A stretch of 35,267 bases of DNA from an uncultured Ruminococcus sp. (GCA_902779285.1 CACZAZ010000014.1:1-35267); one strand, 5' to 3'; counted from the first letter of the stretch, positions 1 to 6,831 are shown. Translations and numbers: made by a program. Notes: generated by a model from the sequence alone, not told the origin.

Positions 1-142
1 AACCGAAGCGCCGGACATGCGGAAGCATGTGCCGGTCAATGTGTTCCATACCGCCGATGCATCGGACAGCTGTACCGGCGGAACGGACAGACATCACAAT
101 GACGATACAGAAAGGAAGGGTAGACTATGGGAAAAACTATGA
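1..142 (+). CDS. possible 3' end of an upstream reading frame (partial)
   Basis: Reading from base 2, a frame stays open from the window edge to a TGA at 140-142. It would encode about 46 residues of a hydrophilic C-terminal tail with several His, Asp and Arg residues. I do not recognise it. The only support is that its TGA overlaps an in-frame ATG (139-141) of the next ORF in an ATGA arrangement, a common sign of translational coupling. A second frame is also open here (27-245), so the choice between them is uncertain. Confidence 0.25.
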   Translation, partial: TEAPDMRKHVPVNVFHTADASDSCTGGTDRHHNDDTERKGRLWEKL

Positions 143-438
143 GGCAGCGTATTCTGAGCGGTATGACGTCCGGCGTCATGACGCTCACGTACCTGCTCGG
201 CAGCCCTGCTCTCCTGAAAGGCAGGCGGGCGGACGCGCTGGATGATCTAGTATACCCGCTGCGCAGAGGAAGTCCGGAGGAATATCTCGAATCCTCCACG
301 CTCATGGATGCGCTTGGCGGCAGAGATCCGGCGGTGCTGCTGGGCGGTCAGAATGCAGCGGATGAAAACGGAGAACCGCTGATCGGTCAATTGGCTTTTC
401 GGGATTATCTTGACGTGATCAGAACCGAAGAACCGTAA
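127..438 (+). CDS. short ORF whose C-terminus copies that of the downstream lipoprotein; possible chimeric remnant
   Basis: This encodes 103 residues, with an AAGGAAGGG ribosome binding site about 8 bases before the ATG. ATG at 139 is an alternative start. The N-terminal 30 residues are hydrophobic and basic, loosely signal-peptide-like, but there is no lipobox. The middle (about residues 35-75) is unfamiliar. The last 25 or so residues, from ENGEPL to DVIRTE, closely match the C-terminus of the lipoprotein at 676-1437 in both protein and DNA (358-430 against 1351-1422). A 103-residue protein with an unrelated front and a shared tail suggests a gene fusion or deletion remnant. The function is unknown. 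A terminator follows 12 bases after the stop. It could be a pseudogene. Confidence 0.45.
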   Translation: MGKTMRQRILSGMTSGVMTLTYLLGSPALLKGRRADALDDLVYPLRRGSPEEYLESSTLMDALGGRDPAVLLGGQNAADENGEPLIGQLAFRDYLDVIRTEEP

Positions 439-450
439 AAAACATTTTAC

Positions 451-480
451 CCCCGCCGGGTACGCCCGGCAGGATTTTTT
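451..480 (+). terminator. rho-independent terminator, upstream copy
   Basis: The stem GCCGGG/CCCGGC has a TACG loop and is extended by two further G-C pairs beyond an A mismatch. A run of six T follows. It is the slightly decayed sister of the perfect terminator at 2421-2449. Confidence 0.8.
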
Positions 481-529
481 CACGCTTTTTTGCGTGGGGA
501 ATAACCGCGAAGATCGGAATGAAAACATC

Positions 530-558
530 TTGATTTTTAAGGCGCGATAGTATATATA
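530..558 (+). promoter_or_regulatory. sigma-A-type promoter for the lipoprotein genes
   Basis: TTGATT at 530-535, a 17-base spacer, and TATATA at 553-558. Transcription should begin near 565, giving a leader of about 110 bases before the lipoprotein ATG at 676. Confidence 0.75.
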
Positions 559-617
559 AATGGAGCAATCTGCAACCGACCCCCCGGGGGATCATTTCTT
601 CGTAGTATCGGTGATTA

Positions 618-639
618 TTCCAACACAATTCCAATACAA
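618..639 (+). repeat. two tandem 11-base repeats in the leader
   Basis: TTCCAACACAA (618-628) is followed directly by TTCCAATACAA (629-639), identical at 10 of 11 bases. It lies downstream of the predicted start of transcription and about 20 bases before the ribosome binding site. It could be an operator or an RNA-binding site, or chance in A+T-rich sequence. A weak CTTAC/GTAAG hairpin (646-662) overlaps the start of the AAGGAG ribosome binding site. Confidence 0.35.
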
Positions 640-675
640 GTGACACTTACTCAGTAGGTAAGGAGTACGATTAGT

Positions 676-1437
676 ATGAAAAGATTTGGTTTGAACTCTT
701 TTGCGTTTGGGCTCATTTTGCTCTTAATTGTTTTGCTTTGTGCTTGCAATCCTTCCAAGAACGCAAATGGAGCATATGTTTATAAGAATGATTTATCTTC
801 AGACGAGCAATCTCTTCTGAAAGACAAGGCAAGATATGATTACCTGAGCAACGACTTGCAGGGATTTATGTATTCTGACCAGCCGGTTTTACGGATTGCA
901 GACCATTCAATTCAGGTGTTTGGTTTTATACTGAAAAACGACGTCTCTGAAAGACCGTTGTATCATCAAAAAAATGAACTCTTTTGTAAAGACGTTTCTT
1001 CTTTCCTCGTTTTTGACGATCCTATGGTCATAATGCAGAGAGCCGGTCAAAAAGAGGATATGATCCGAATTGAGTCAGCTATGACTTCAGCTACATGGAT
1101 TCGTGATCTTATCGATTTACGCCAAACAATGACAGTTTTCGGCGTGAATTGCCAAATAAACGATCTCTTTTGCTCGTACGTCAAGGATTTCGATGGCGTG
1201 ATAGGCGTTGTATTATATTTTGAAACCAATCAAGGGGGCTTCGTTCATTATTACGAATATGCGCATTCCGAGGATGGAGGAGAATGGTTTTCCGAGCAAG
1301 ATTTTGTCGGATATGTACAACAGTATTTTCAATATTTGCTTGACAATTCCTATAATGAAAACGGAGAACCATTATACGGTCAAATGACTTTTCGGGCTTA
1401 TCTTGACGTGATCAGAACCGAATTACCTCACAATTAA
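676..1437 (+). CDS. unknown lipoprotein with the ENGEPL...DVIRTE tail
   Basis: This encodes 253 residues. It begins with a lipoprotein signal peptide: basic start, hydrophobic stretch at residues 9-21, and an LCAC lipobox that places the lipidated Cys at residue 24. The mature part should sit on the outer face of the membrane. I recognise no domain. It has scattered aromatic-rich beta-like segments, and its C-terminal 25 residues are shared with the ORF at 127-438. The ribosome binding site is AAGGAG, 10 bases before the ATG. The gene is distinctly A+T-richer than the core genes. It is followed 14 bases later by a second lipoprotein gene, so the pair is probably co-transcribed from 530-558. 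Confidence 0.75.
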   Translation: MKRFGLNSFAFGLILLLIVLLCACNPSKNANGAYVYKNDLSSDEQSLLKDKARYDYLSNDLQGFMYSDQPVLRIADHSIQVFGFILKNDVSERPLYHQKNELFCKDVSSFLVFDDPMVIMQRAGQKEDMIRIESAMTSATWIRDLIDLRQTMTVFGVNCQINDLFCSYVKDFDGVIGVVLYFETNQGGFVHYYEYAHSEDGGEWFSEQDFVGYVQQYFQYLLDNSYNENGEPLYGQMTFRAYLDVIRTELPHN

Positions 1438-1451
1438 GGAGGGTTCAGATC

Positions 1452-2381
1452 GTGAAAAAATGGCGGAGCATAGCTGTATTGACTCTTGTATTTTTCCTTG
1501 TTGTCCTTTCGGGCTGCAGCACAACGTCGAGACCGAAACCATATACCTCGTACGTTCACGATTATTCCCACGACCGTGTTGATCGCGTTTTGGGAGAAAT
1601 GATCGATACCGAAAACTACCTTTCCATCTATGAGATTTATGAGAAAGAAGGTGTGGCAAACCGTTCAATCACGGTTGACGGTATCACGTATTCGGGAGCG
1701 TATCAGCATACGATGACATATTATTGCTCCGGTCCTGCCGAGACCGACGGATACGCGACGGAGAGCGGAACCGCCTTTTCCATCAGATGCGACACGGGCG
1801 AATTAGTCGGGTGGAGCGGATTAGTCGGAACGGACTTTGACGGTGAGTATCTGCGTGAGGACGTTGCAGAACCGGAACAGACTGCCCGACAGATCGCGGA
1901 CGATTTTGCAAGGGAGAACCTCAAGGATTTCGATCGGTATGAAATAAGCGAACAGATGCCGAACGTCGCACGAAAAACAATAGACGGTATCGACTATGAA
2001 TTTGCGCTGTACGGTTTTTCATACACCAAGATCGTCAACGGATATCCCACAATGGATCAGATGACTGTCGTTGTCTCTTCAAAAGGACGGCTGTGCTCTT
2101 TCATCAAAGGATACGTCGGCGATTTCGACAAGGTTGATCTTAGATTCGACAAAGACAAGTTAAACGCCAGTATTCTTGAAAAAGCGCGTGCTGTCTACGA
2201 AAACTCCTCTAATTTTACGCCTTTGGATTATGAAATCAGTATTCAGGGATTCGTTTTAACCTACGACGGCTTTTTCTCCGTATCGTCCAAGGTCGTTGCG
2301 ACTGGCACGTTCGACCAGGCAGAACGGGGTCGTGTCGAAAACTACGGCACCGAACTGACAATTTACACAATCCTGAGATGA
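1452..2381 (+). CDS. unknown lipoprotein, possibly PepSY/YcdB-like fold
   Basis: This encodes 309 residues from a GTG start, 8 bases after a GGAGGGT ribosome binding site. The signal peptide ends in an LSGC lipobox with the lipidated Cys at residue 22, so it should be membrane-anchored on the outer surface. After the anchor come two alternating modules: a strand-rich stretch ending in a GELVGW-type turn near residue 117, a helix rich in Ala, Asp and Glu, and a second strand region near residues 175-215. That pattern is reminiscent of PepSY or YcdB-like propeptide folds, but I cannot confirm the family. A TACACAATC/GATTGTGTA hairpin (2364-2388) spans its stop codon. It probably works with or is regulated together with the preceding lipoprotein. 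Confidence 0.75.
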   Translation: MKKWRSIAVLTLVFFLVVLSGCSTTSRPKPYTSYVHDYSHDRVDRVLGEMIDTENYLSIYEIYEKEGVANRSITVDGITYSGAYQHTMTYYCSGPAETDGYATESGTAFSIRCDTGELVGWSGLVGTDFDGEYLREDVAEPEQTARQIADDFARENLKDFDRYEISEQMPNVARKTIDGIDYEFALYGFSYTKIVNGYPTMDQMTVVVSSKGRLCSFIKGYVGDFDKVDLRFDKDKLNASILEKARAVYENSSNFTPLDYEISIQGFVLTYDGFFSVSSKVVATGTFDQAERGRVENYGTELTIYTILR

Positions 2382-2420
2382 TTGTGTAGAAATCCCCGAT
2401 CATTCGCAAACGCACGTTTC

Positions 2421-2449
2421 CCCCGCCGGGTACGCCCGGCGGGGTTTTT
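2421..2449 (+). terminator. rho-independent terminator, downstream copy
   Basis: A perfect 10-base-pair stem (2421-2430 with 2435-2444) with a TACG loop and a following run of five T. It ends the lipoprotein transcription unit. Confidence 0.88.
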
Positions 2450-2499
2450 CTGTGGTTTTTTCGCGGGGGAATAACCGCGAAGATCGGAATGAAAACATC

Positions 2500-2528
2500 T
2501 TGATTTTTCGCGTGCGATAGTATATAAT
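2500..2528 (+). promoter_or_regulatory. sigma-A-type promoter for the SPFH operon
   Basis: TTGATT at 2500-2505, a 17-base spacer and a perfect TATAAT at 2523-2528. The leader of about 75 bases includes the CCCCCGGGGG palindrome shared with the upstream copy. Confidence 0.85.
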
Positions 2529-2612
2529 GATAAATGGAGCAATCTGTAACCGACCCCCGGGGGATCATTTCTTCGGCGGGCGGAAAAAACCGAAGAGAAA
2601 GGAAACAGAACT

Positions 2613-3923
2613 ATGGGACTTATCAAAGCGATCGCCAACGCCGTATCGGGCAACCTTGCCGACCAATGGCTCGAGGTACTTGAGGCGGACAACATGACCG
2701 ACACCACCGTTTGCGCGAAGGGCGTGACGGTGCGCAAGAACGACCGCCGTTTCGGCAATAAGAAGGGGACCGAGGATATCGTCTCGAACGGCTCGATCAT
2801 CCACGTCTATCCCAACCAGTTCATGATGCTGCTCGACGGCGGCAAGGTCGTCGACTACACCGCCGAGGAGGGCTATTACAAGGTCTCGAACAGTTCCAGC
2901 CCCAGTCTCTTCAACGGGCAGCTCGGCGCCTCGCTCAAGGACACGTTCAGCCGTGTGAAGTTCAGCGGCGTTCCGAGCCAGAAGCAGAAGGTCATCTACA
3001 TCAACCTGCAGGAGATCAAGGGTATCAAGTTCGGCACCCCGAATCCCGTCAACTATTTCGATAACTTCTACAACGCCGAACTGTTCCTGCGCGCGCACGG
3101 CACCTATTCCATCAAGATCGTCGATCCCCTGAAGTTCTACGCCGAGGCGATCGCGAAGAACGCCGACCACGTCGATATCAAGCAGATCAACGAGCAGTAC
3201 CTGTCCGAGTTCCTCGAAGCTTTGCAGGCGGCGATCAACCAGATGTCCGCCGACGGGGTCCGCGTCTCGCAGGTCGTGTCGCGGGGACGGGATCTGTCGC
3301 GCTATATGCAGACCATCCTCGACGAGGATTGGAACAAGATGCGCGGGATGGAGATCCAGGCGGTCGGTATCGCGTCGATCTCCTACGACGAGGAATCCAA
3401 GAAACTGATCAATATGCGCAACCAGGGCGCCATGCTGGGCGACGCGACGGTGCGCGAGGGCTATATGCAGGGCGCGATGGCTCGCGGCTTCGAGGCGGCG
3501 GGCAAGAACTCGAACGGACCCGGTATGGCGTTTATGGGAATGGGCGTCGGTATGAACGCCGGCGGCGCGATGTTCGGCAATATGAGCGCGAACAATCAGG
3601 AATTGATCCGTCAGCAGCAGGAGCGCGAAGCCGCCGAAAGGAAAGCGGCGGAGGAAAAGGCGAAGGCGGAACAGGCGGCTGCGGCGAACAGTTGGACCTG
3701 CTCCTGCGGCGCCGTCAACACCGGCAAATTCTGCGCCGAGTGCGGCAGTCCGAAGCCCGCCCCCAAGGGGACCTGGACCTGTGCCTGCGGCGCCGTCAAC
3801 ACCGGCAAGTTCTGCTCCGAGTGCGGCGCGCCGAGACCCGACGACGGCAAGTGGATCTGCCCCGAGTGCGGGAAAGAGAATACCGGCAAGTTCTGCGCCG
3901 ACTGCGGCACCAAACGTCCCTGA
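2613..3923 (+). CDS. SPFH-domain protein with three C-terminal zinc ribbons (YdjI-like)
   Basis: This encodes 436 residues. Residues 1-280 match the SPFH (band 7-like) family that includes B. subtilis YdjI, often mislabelled virion core protein. These proteins associate with membranes and form scaffolds. Residues 290-325 are Gly/Met-rich. A charged coiled coil rich in Arg, Glu, Ala and Lys follows at about 330-358. Then come three tandem zinc ribbons at 361-382, 388-409 and 414-436, each ending NTGKFCxxCG. The first two use CxC for the first metal pair and the last uses CPEC. The ribosome binding site is GAAAGGAA, about 8 bases before the ATG. The next gene is YdjG-like, which supports the YdjGHI assignment, a module linked by published work to membrane stress and bacteriocin resistance. 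Confidence 0.85.
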   Translation: MGLIKAIANAVSGNLADQWLEVLEADNMTDTTVCAKGVTVRKNDRRFGNKKGTEDIVSNGSIIHVYPNQFMMLLDGGKVVDYTAEEGYYKVSNSSSPSLFNGQLGASLKDTFSRVKFSGVPSQKQKVIYINLQEIKGIKFGTPNPVNYFDNFYNAELFLRAHGTYSIKIVDPLKFYAEAIAKNADHVDIKQINEQYLSEFLEALQAAINQMSADGVRVSQVVSRGRDLSRYMQTILDEDWNKMRGMEIQAVGIASISYDEESKKLINMRNQGAMLGDATVREGYMQGAMARGFEAAGKNSNGPGMAFMGMGVGMNAGGAMFGNMSANNQELIRQQQEREAAERKAAEEKAKAEQAAAANSWTCSCGAVNTGKFCAECGSPKPAPKGTWTCACGAVNTGKFCSECGAPRPDDGKWICPECGKENTGKFCADCGTKRP

Positions 3924-3938
3924 TCCCGGGTAACGCGA

Positions 3939-5006
3939 ATGGCTACCGCCGTAACTACTTATCAATGCCCGAACTGCGGCGCCACGCTGCAGTTCGATCC
4001 GGAAAAGCAATGCTTTGCCTGTGAGTTCTGTATGTCGGAGTTTTCGGAGGCGGACCTTCTCGCCTCCGGAGCCGCCGACGCCGCGAAAAAGGAAGAGGAA
4101 GAGGGGCGCGAATACAGCGACAGTCTGCAGGAGTACGTCTGCGACAACTGCGGCGCCGAGATCGTGGCGGACGCGAATACCGCCGCCGCCTTCTGTCTCT
4201 ACTGTCACGCGCCGATCCTTCTGCACGGCAAGGTCTCGGGACAGATGAAGCCGCACAAACTGATCCCCTTCAAGATCAGCCGCGACGGCGCCGAGGACCG
4301 TTTCCTTGCGTTCGCGAAGAAAAAGTGGTTCATCCCGCGGGGACTGTTCCGCAAGGGGTATATGGATAAGATGGAGGGCGTCTACTATCCCTTCTGGGTG
4401 ACCGACGCCGACACCGACTGCCACTTTGAAGCCGAGGCGACCCGCACCCGCCGCTACACCCGCGGGAACACCGAGATCACCGAGACCAGTTATTACGAGA
4501 TCCACCGCCGGGGCGACATCCATTTCGAGGATCTGACGACCTCCGCCATCTCGACCGAGGACAAGAAGATGCTCGAGGGGATCCTGCCCTTCCCGTCGGA
4601 GGCGCTGACCGACTTCAGTATGCCGTATCTGACGGGGTTTTACGCCAAAAAGCGCGATATCGACCGCGAACAACTCTACGGAGAGGTCAAGGAACGGATG
4701 AACAAGTACGCCTCGACCATCCTTCGCGGAACGGTCTCGGGGTACGACTCCGTCCAGCCCCGCGCCTGCGGCGTGAGGGTGAAGAACAGCCATTGGGAGT
4801 ATAGTCTGATGCCGGTCTGGGTCTTCGCCTATCCCGTGAAGGACAAGACGTACCAGTACGCCATGAACGGACACACCGGCAAGATCTGGGGCAAACTCCC
4901 GGTCTCGGCGGGCAAACTCGCGATCCTCGGCGGGATCGTTTTCGCCGTCGCGGGATTTCTCGGCGGGCTGATCTCCGCGCTGGTCATGGCAGGAGGAGGG
5001 ATCTGA
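3939..5006 (+). CDS. YdjG-like membrane protein with double zinc ribbons
   Basis: This encodes 355 residues. TFIIB-type zinc ribbons lie at the N-terminus (C10/C13 with C28/C31) and at about residues 67-90 (CDNC with CLYC). A conserved globular region follows, with segments such as PHKLIPFKIS and YYPFWVTDAD. The protein ends in one hydrophobic stretch (about residues 325-350) that should be a tail anchor. The family, to which B. subtilis YdjG belongs, is sometimes annotated as phage replication protein or primosomal N'-like because of the ribbons. It starts 15 bases after the SPFH gene, with only a weak GGGTAA ribosome binding site, so it may rely on translational coupling. It probably forms a membrane complex with the SPFH protein. 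Confidence 0.8.
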   Translation: MATAVTTYQCPNCGATLQFDPEKQCFACEFCMSEFSEADLLASGAADAAKKEEEEGREYSDSLQEYVCDNCGAEIVADANTAAAFCLYCHAPILLHGKVSGQMKPHKLIPFKISRDGAEDRFLAFAKKKWFIPRGLFRKGYMDKMEGVYYPFWVTDADTDCHFEAEATRTRRYTRGNTEITETSYYEIHRRGDIHFEDLTTSAISTEDKKMLEGILPFPSEALTDFSMPYLTGFYAKKRDIDREQLYGEVKERMNKYASTILRGTVSGYDSVQPRACGVRVKNSHWEYSLMPVWVFAYPVKDKTYQYAMNGHTGKIWGKLPVSAGKLAILGGIVFAVAGFLGGLISALVMAGGGI

Positions 5007-5007
5007 T

Positions 5008-5253
5008 ATGTTGAACGCTTTGCTGTTTGCCGCCGGCACGATCGAATGGGGAACCGTCGTTCTTATCGGCGTGATCGTCGGTCTCGTATGCGCCGCCGCC
5101 GCGATCGTCGGCGTGATCCTCTCCTACAAGCGGAAGAATCGGTCTCCGATCTACCCGCTCGACAAGTTCACCGACCTCGACCTCCGCGAAAAAACCGACC
5201 GTTACCTCTATACCCGCACCACTACGCGCCAGATCAACACGAACAAGAAGTGA
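5008..5253 (+). CDS. mini YdjH-like membrane protein without the TPM domain
   Basis: This encodes 81 residues, starting one base after the upstream stop and behind a strong AGGAGGAGGG site. One transmembrane helix spans about residues 13-40, followed by a basic stop-transfer segment (YKRKNR). A tail then reads like the C-terminus of TPM-domain proteins such as YdjH: YPLDKFTDLDLREK, then D-x-YLYTRTTTR. The extracytoplasmic TPM domain that normally precedes the helix is absent. Position between the YdjG-like gene and xpt supports a YdjH-derived origin, but the match is from memory of the family tail, so moderate confidence. Confidence 0.6.
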   Translation: MLNALLFAAGTIEWGTVVLIGVIVGLVCAAAAIVGVILSYKRKNRSPIYPLDKFTDLDLREKTDRYLYTRTTTRQINTNKK

Positions 5254-5273
5254 TCGTCGGAGGCAAAACCAGA

Positions 5274-5849
5274 ATGAAAATGCTTGAAGAGCGGATCCTG
5301 AAAGACGGAAAGATCAAACCGGGCAACGTCCTGAAGGTGGACGGATTCATCAATCACAATATCGACGTTCCGTTCGTCTACGAACTCGGGCGCGAATTTT
5401 ACCGTCGGTTCAAGGACGATCGCGTGACCAAGATCCTGACCATCGAGGCGTCGGGGATCGGGATCGCGTGCCTGACCGCCATGCATTTCGGCGTTCCGGT
5501 CGTTTTCGCCAAGAAGAGCCGGACCAGCAATCTCTCGAAGGACGTCTACACCGCCCGCGTCGATTCGTTCACGCACGGCACGACCTGCGATATTATCGTA
5601 TCGAAGGAGTATCTTTCGCCCTCCGACCGCGTGCTGATCATCGACGACTTCCTCGCGCTGGGCAACGCCCTCGTCGGACTGCGCGAGATCACCCTCGCCT
5701 CGGGCGCGACGCTGATCGGCGCCGGCATCCTGATCGAAAAGAGTTTCCAGTCGGGCGGCAGGATGCTGCGCGAACAGGGGATGCGGATCGAATCGCTTGC
5801 GAAGATCGCGTCGATGACCGACGACGGCGTAACCTTTGCAGAGGACTGA
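5274..5849 (+). CDS. xpt: xanthine phosphoribosyltransferase
   Basis: This encodes 191 residues, the normal Xpt length. It transfers the phosphoribosyl group of PRPP to xanthine to give XMP in purine salvage, in the cytoplasm. Family signatures are the start MLEERILKDG, the segment FINHNIDVP, and the PRPP loop VLIIDDFLALGNA (about residues 123-135), where the usual DDFLANG reads DDFLALG. The segment GILIEKSFQ follows. The frame is open well upstream, but the start at 5274 fits the family N-terminus and has GGAGG 10 bases before it. It sits 20 bases after the mini YdjH gene, so it is likely co-transcribed with the SPFH module. I see no purine riboswitch. Confidence 0.92.
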   Translation: MKMLEERILKDGKIKPGNVLKVDGFINHNIDVPFVYELGREFYRRFKDDRVTKILTIEASGIGIACLTAMHFGVPVVFAKKSRTSNLSKDVYTARVDSFTHGTTCDIIVSKEYLSPSDRVLIIDDFLALGNALVGLREITLASGATLIGAGILIEKSFQSGGRMLREQGMRIESLAKIASMTDDGVTFAED

Positions 5850-5857
5850 ACCGAAAA

Positions 5858-6532
5858 ATGAAAGAGAACAAAGAAAAGACCTCCGAACTCGAAAACCGAG
5901 AGAAGAAACAGGACGCGGGCGCGCTGCTTGCCCGCGCCCTCCTGTTCCTTGTCGCGTCGGTCACCGCCGTCGCCGCGGTGCTGTGCTTCCGCTTCGGGAT
6001 GGAGCCGTTCAAACTCGCGTTCCGGATCCTCCTGTTCGTCGGCGGGTCCGTCCTCGGGATCGTCTCCTGCGTTTCGTGGTTCATCTTCGCCGCGACGCTC
6101 CACACAGAGCGCCGCAACCTTTTCCTCTACGACCGGACGACCAAATCGGAGATCCCGGTGGAGGATCTGACCTGGGAGCGGGTCGAGGAACGGCTGTCGG
6201 GATGCTTCGCCTACTATTTTGCGAATCGCCGCCGCCTTTCCGCGATGCCGGAGGTGCTCCACCCGCTGTTTCTTCCGTTCTATCTTCTGCAGTTCAAGGA
6301 GGCGGAAGAGCCGGACGTCGACCGCCTGCTGAAGAACAAGGAGATGATCGACTCCGCGGTGCTGGCGATCGACGAACTCGGTCTCGGGGACGACGGACGG
6401 CAGCTGCTCTACCATTTCGGCTCGTATGCGGGAGACACCGCCCCGTTCCGCGCGTTTATCGCCTCCGCCGAGCCCCGCTTCCGCGAGAAGATCACCGACT
6501 ACGTCAAAGCACATATCGACGAGTTCGTATAA
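5858..6532 (+). CDS. unknown two-helix membrane protein
   Basis: This encodes 224 residues, starting 8 bases after xpt. The N-terminal 20 residues are strongly charged. Two transmembrane helices follow at about 24-44 and 52-80. The rest (about 85-224) is soluble and probably cytoplasmic, starting HTERRNLFLYDR and ending in an acidic and aromatic helix-rich region. No recognised domain or catalytic motif is visible. The ATG lacks an ideal ribosome binding site (GAGGACTGAACCG upstream), so translation may depend on the preceding gene. A strong hairpin follows its TAA, so it is probably the last gene of the operon. Confidence 0.75.
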   Translation: MKENKEKTSELENREKKQDAGALLARALLFLVASVTAVAAVLCFRFGMEPFKLAFRILLFVGGSVLGIVSCVSWFIFAATLHTERRNLFLYDRTTKSEIPVEDLTWERVEERLSGCFAYYFANRRRLSAMPEVLHPLFLPFYLLQFKEAEEPDVDRLLKNKEMIDSAVLAIDELGLGDDGRQLLYHFGSYAGDTAPFRAFIASAEPRFREKITDYVKAHIDEFV

Positions 6533-6536
6533 TAAC

Positions 6537-6566
6537 GTTGCGCGTGCCGATTCCGGCACGCGCAAC
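6537..6566 (+). terminator. hairpin terminator ending the SPFH-xpt operon
   Basis: A perfect 13-base-pair stem (6537-6549 with 6554-6566) with an ATTC loop, starting 4 bases after the stop codon. The T tract is imperfect (TCATAATTTT). Confidence 0.7.
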
Positions 6567-6596
6567 TCATAATTTTGCCTTTGACACGCTTCCCCG

Positions 6597-6638
6597 AAAA
6601 AAACGTAACGTCGTGCGGCGGATCACTCCGCCGCACGA
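6597..6638 (-). terminator. hairpin terminator for the minus-strand ABC operon
   Basis: A perfect 12-base-pair stem (6611-6622 with 6627-6638). Read on the minus strand it is followed, after eight bases, by a run of seven T (plus-strand A7 at 6597-6603). It lies about 200 bases beyond the stop of the ABC gene, so the whole palindrome array would be transcribed first. Confidence 0.55.
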
Positions 6639-6657
6639 TTCATAACGCATCCCTCGT

Positions 6658-6748
6658 CCTCCCCTTCGGGGGAGGCGGCGGGGCTTACCGCGACGAAAGG
6701 GGCAACCGTCGGTATCGTCCCCCTTCCGGCGCTTTGCAGGGGGAGACG
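6658..6748. repeat. two further intergenic hairpins
   Basis: A CCTCCCC-TTC-GGGGGAGG hairpin lies at 6658-6675. A longer one is built on CCCCCT (6719-6724) and AGGGGG (6738-6743). I see no coding frame with a ribosome binding site here. Together with the neighbouring hairpins they fill this gap of about 300 bases with palindromes. Confidence 0.6.
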
Positions 6749-6755
6749 GCGAAGA

Positions 6756-6831
6756 GCGATATGCCTCCGGCGCGATACGTTCGCTTCGCAAACGCGATAT
6801 ACCGCTTCGCGGTGCGATATGCGCTCCGCGC
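6756..6831. repeat. array of four GCGATA-headed palindromic units
   Basis: Four back-to-back units each begin GCGATA and carry a short hairpin with a CTTCG- or CTCC-like loop: 6756-6771, 6772-6793, 6794-6813 and 6814-6831. Unit lengths are 16, 22, 20 and 18 bases. The head is constant while the stem sequence differs, so selection appears to be on structure. It ends 8 bases before the stop codon of the minus-strand ABC gene. It resembles REP-like intergenic elements. I recall similar strings in Clostridia genomes but cannot name a family. Confidence 0.7.

Larger units (their letters stand above)
450..602 (+). repeat. duplicated terminator-promoter-leader cassette, copy 1
   Basis: About 153 bases match 2420-2575 almost base for base. 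The match covers the terminator, a spacer, the -35 and -10 elements and about 40 bases of leader including a CCCCCGGGGG palindrome. Similarity stops abruptly after CATTTCTTCG. In this copy the promoter drives the lipoprotein genes. Confidence 0.85.
2420..2575 (+). repeat. duplicated terminator-promoter-leader cassette, copy 2
   Basis: This is the partner of 450-602, at an offset of about 1.97 kb. Here the cassette ends the lipoprotein unit and starts the SPFH operon. Its terminator stem and its -10 box are the better-preserved versions. Confidence 0.85.

Noticed and set aside
27..245. A 72-residue plus-strand frame near the left edge
   Set aside because: Arg/Pro/Met-rich with no ribosome binding site at its start. 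It competes with the better-supported ORF at 127-438.
2613..3923. Prophage structural gene (virion core protein label)
   Set aside because: The SPFH family is often given this name, but no phage genes surround it and the YdjG-like neighbour points to a cellular membrane module.
2565..5039. A minus-strand open frame of 824 codons
   Set aside because: It is antisense to the SPFH and YdjG-like genes, which show zinc ribbons and family motifs; its own translation has no domain and is Arg/Asp/Val-biased.
5230..5275. Purine riboswitch before xpt
   Set aside because: Only 20 bases separate xpt from the preceding gene and no aptamer core is visible in or before the gap.
5468..6645. Extended alternative frames across xpt and the two-helix membrane gene
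   Set aside because: The upstream parts overlap xpt out of frame and are Arg/Pro-rich. Only the frame from 5858 has a plausible start and membrane helices.
6756..6831. CRISPR or tRNA-like element
   Set aside because: Units are 16-22 bases with no spacers, and no cloverleaf can be drawn.
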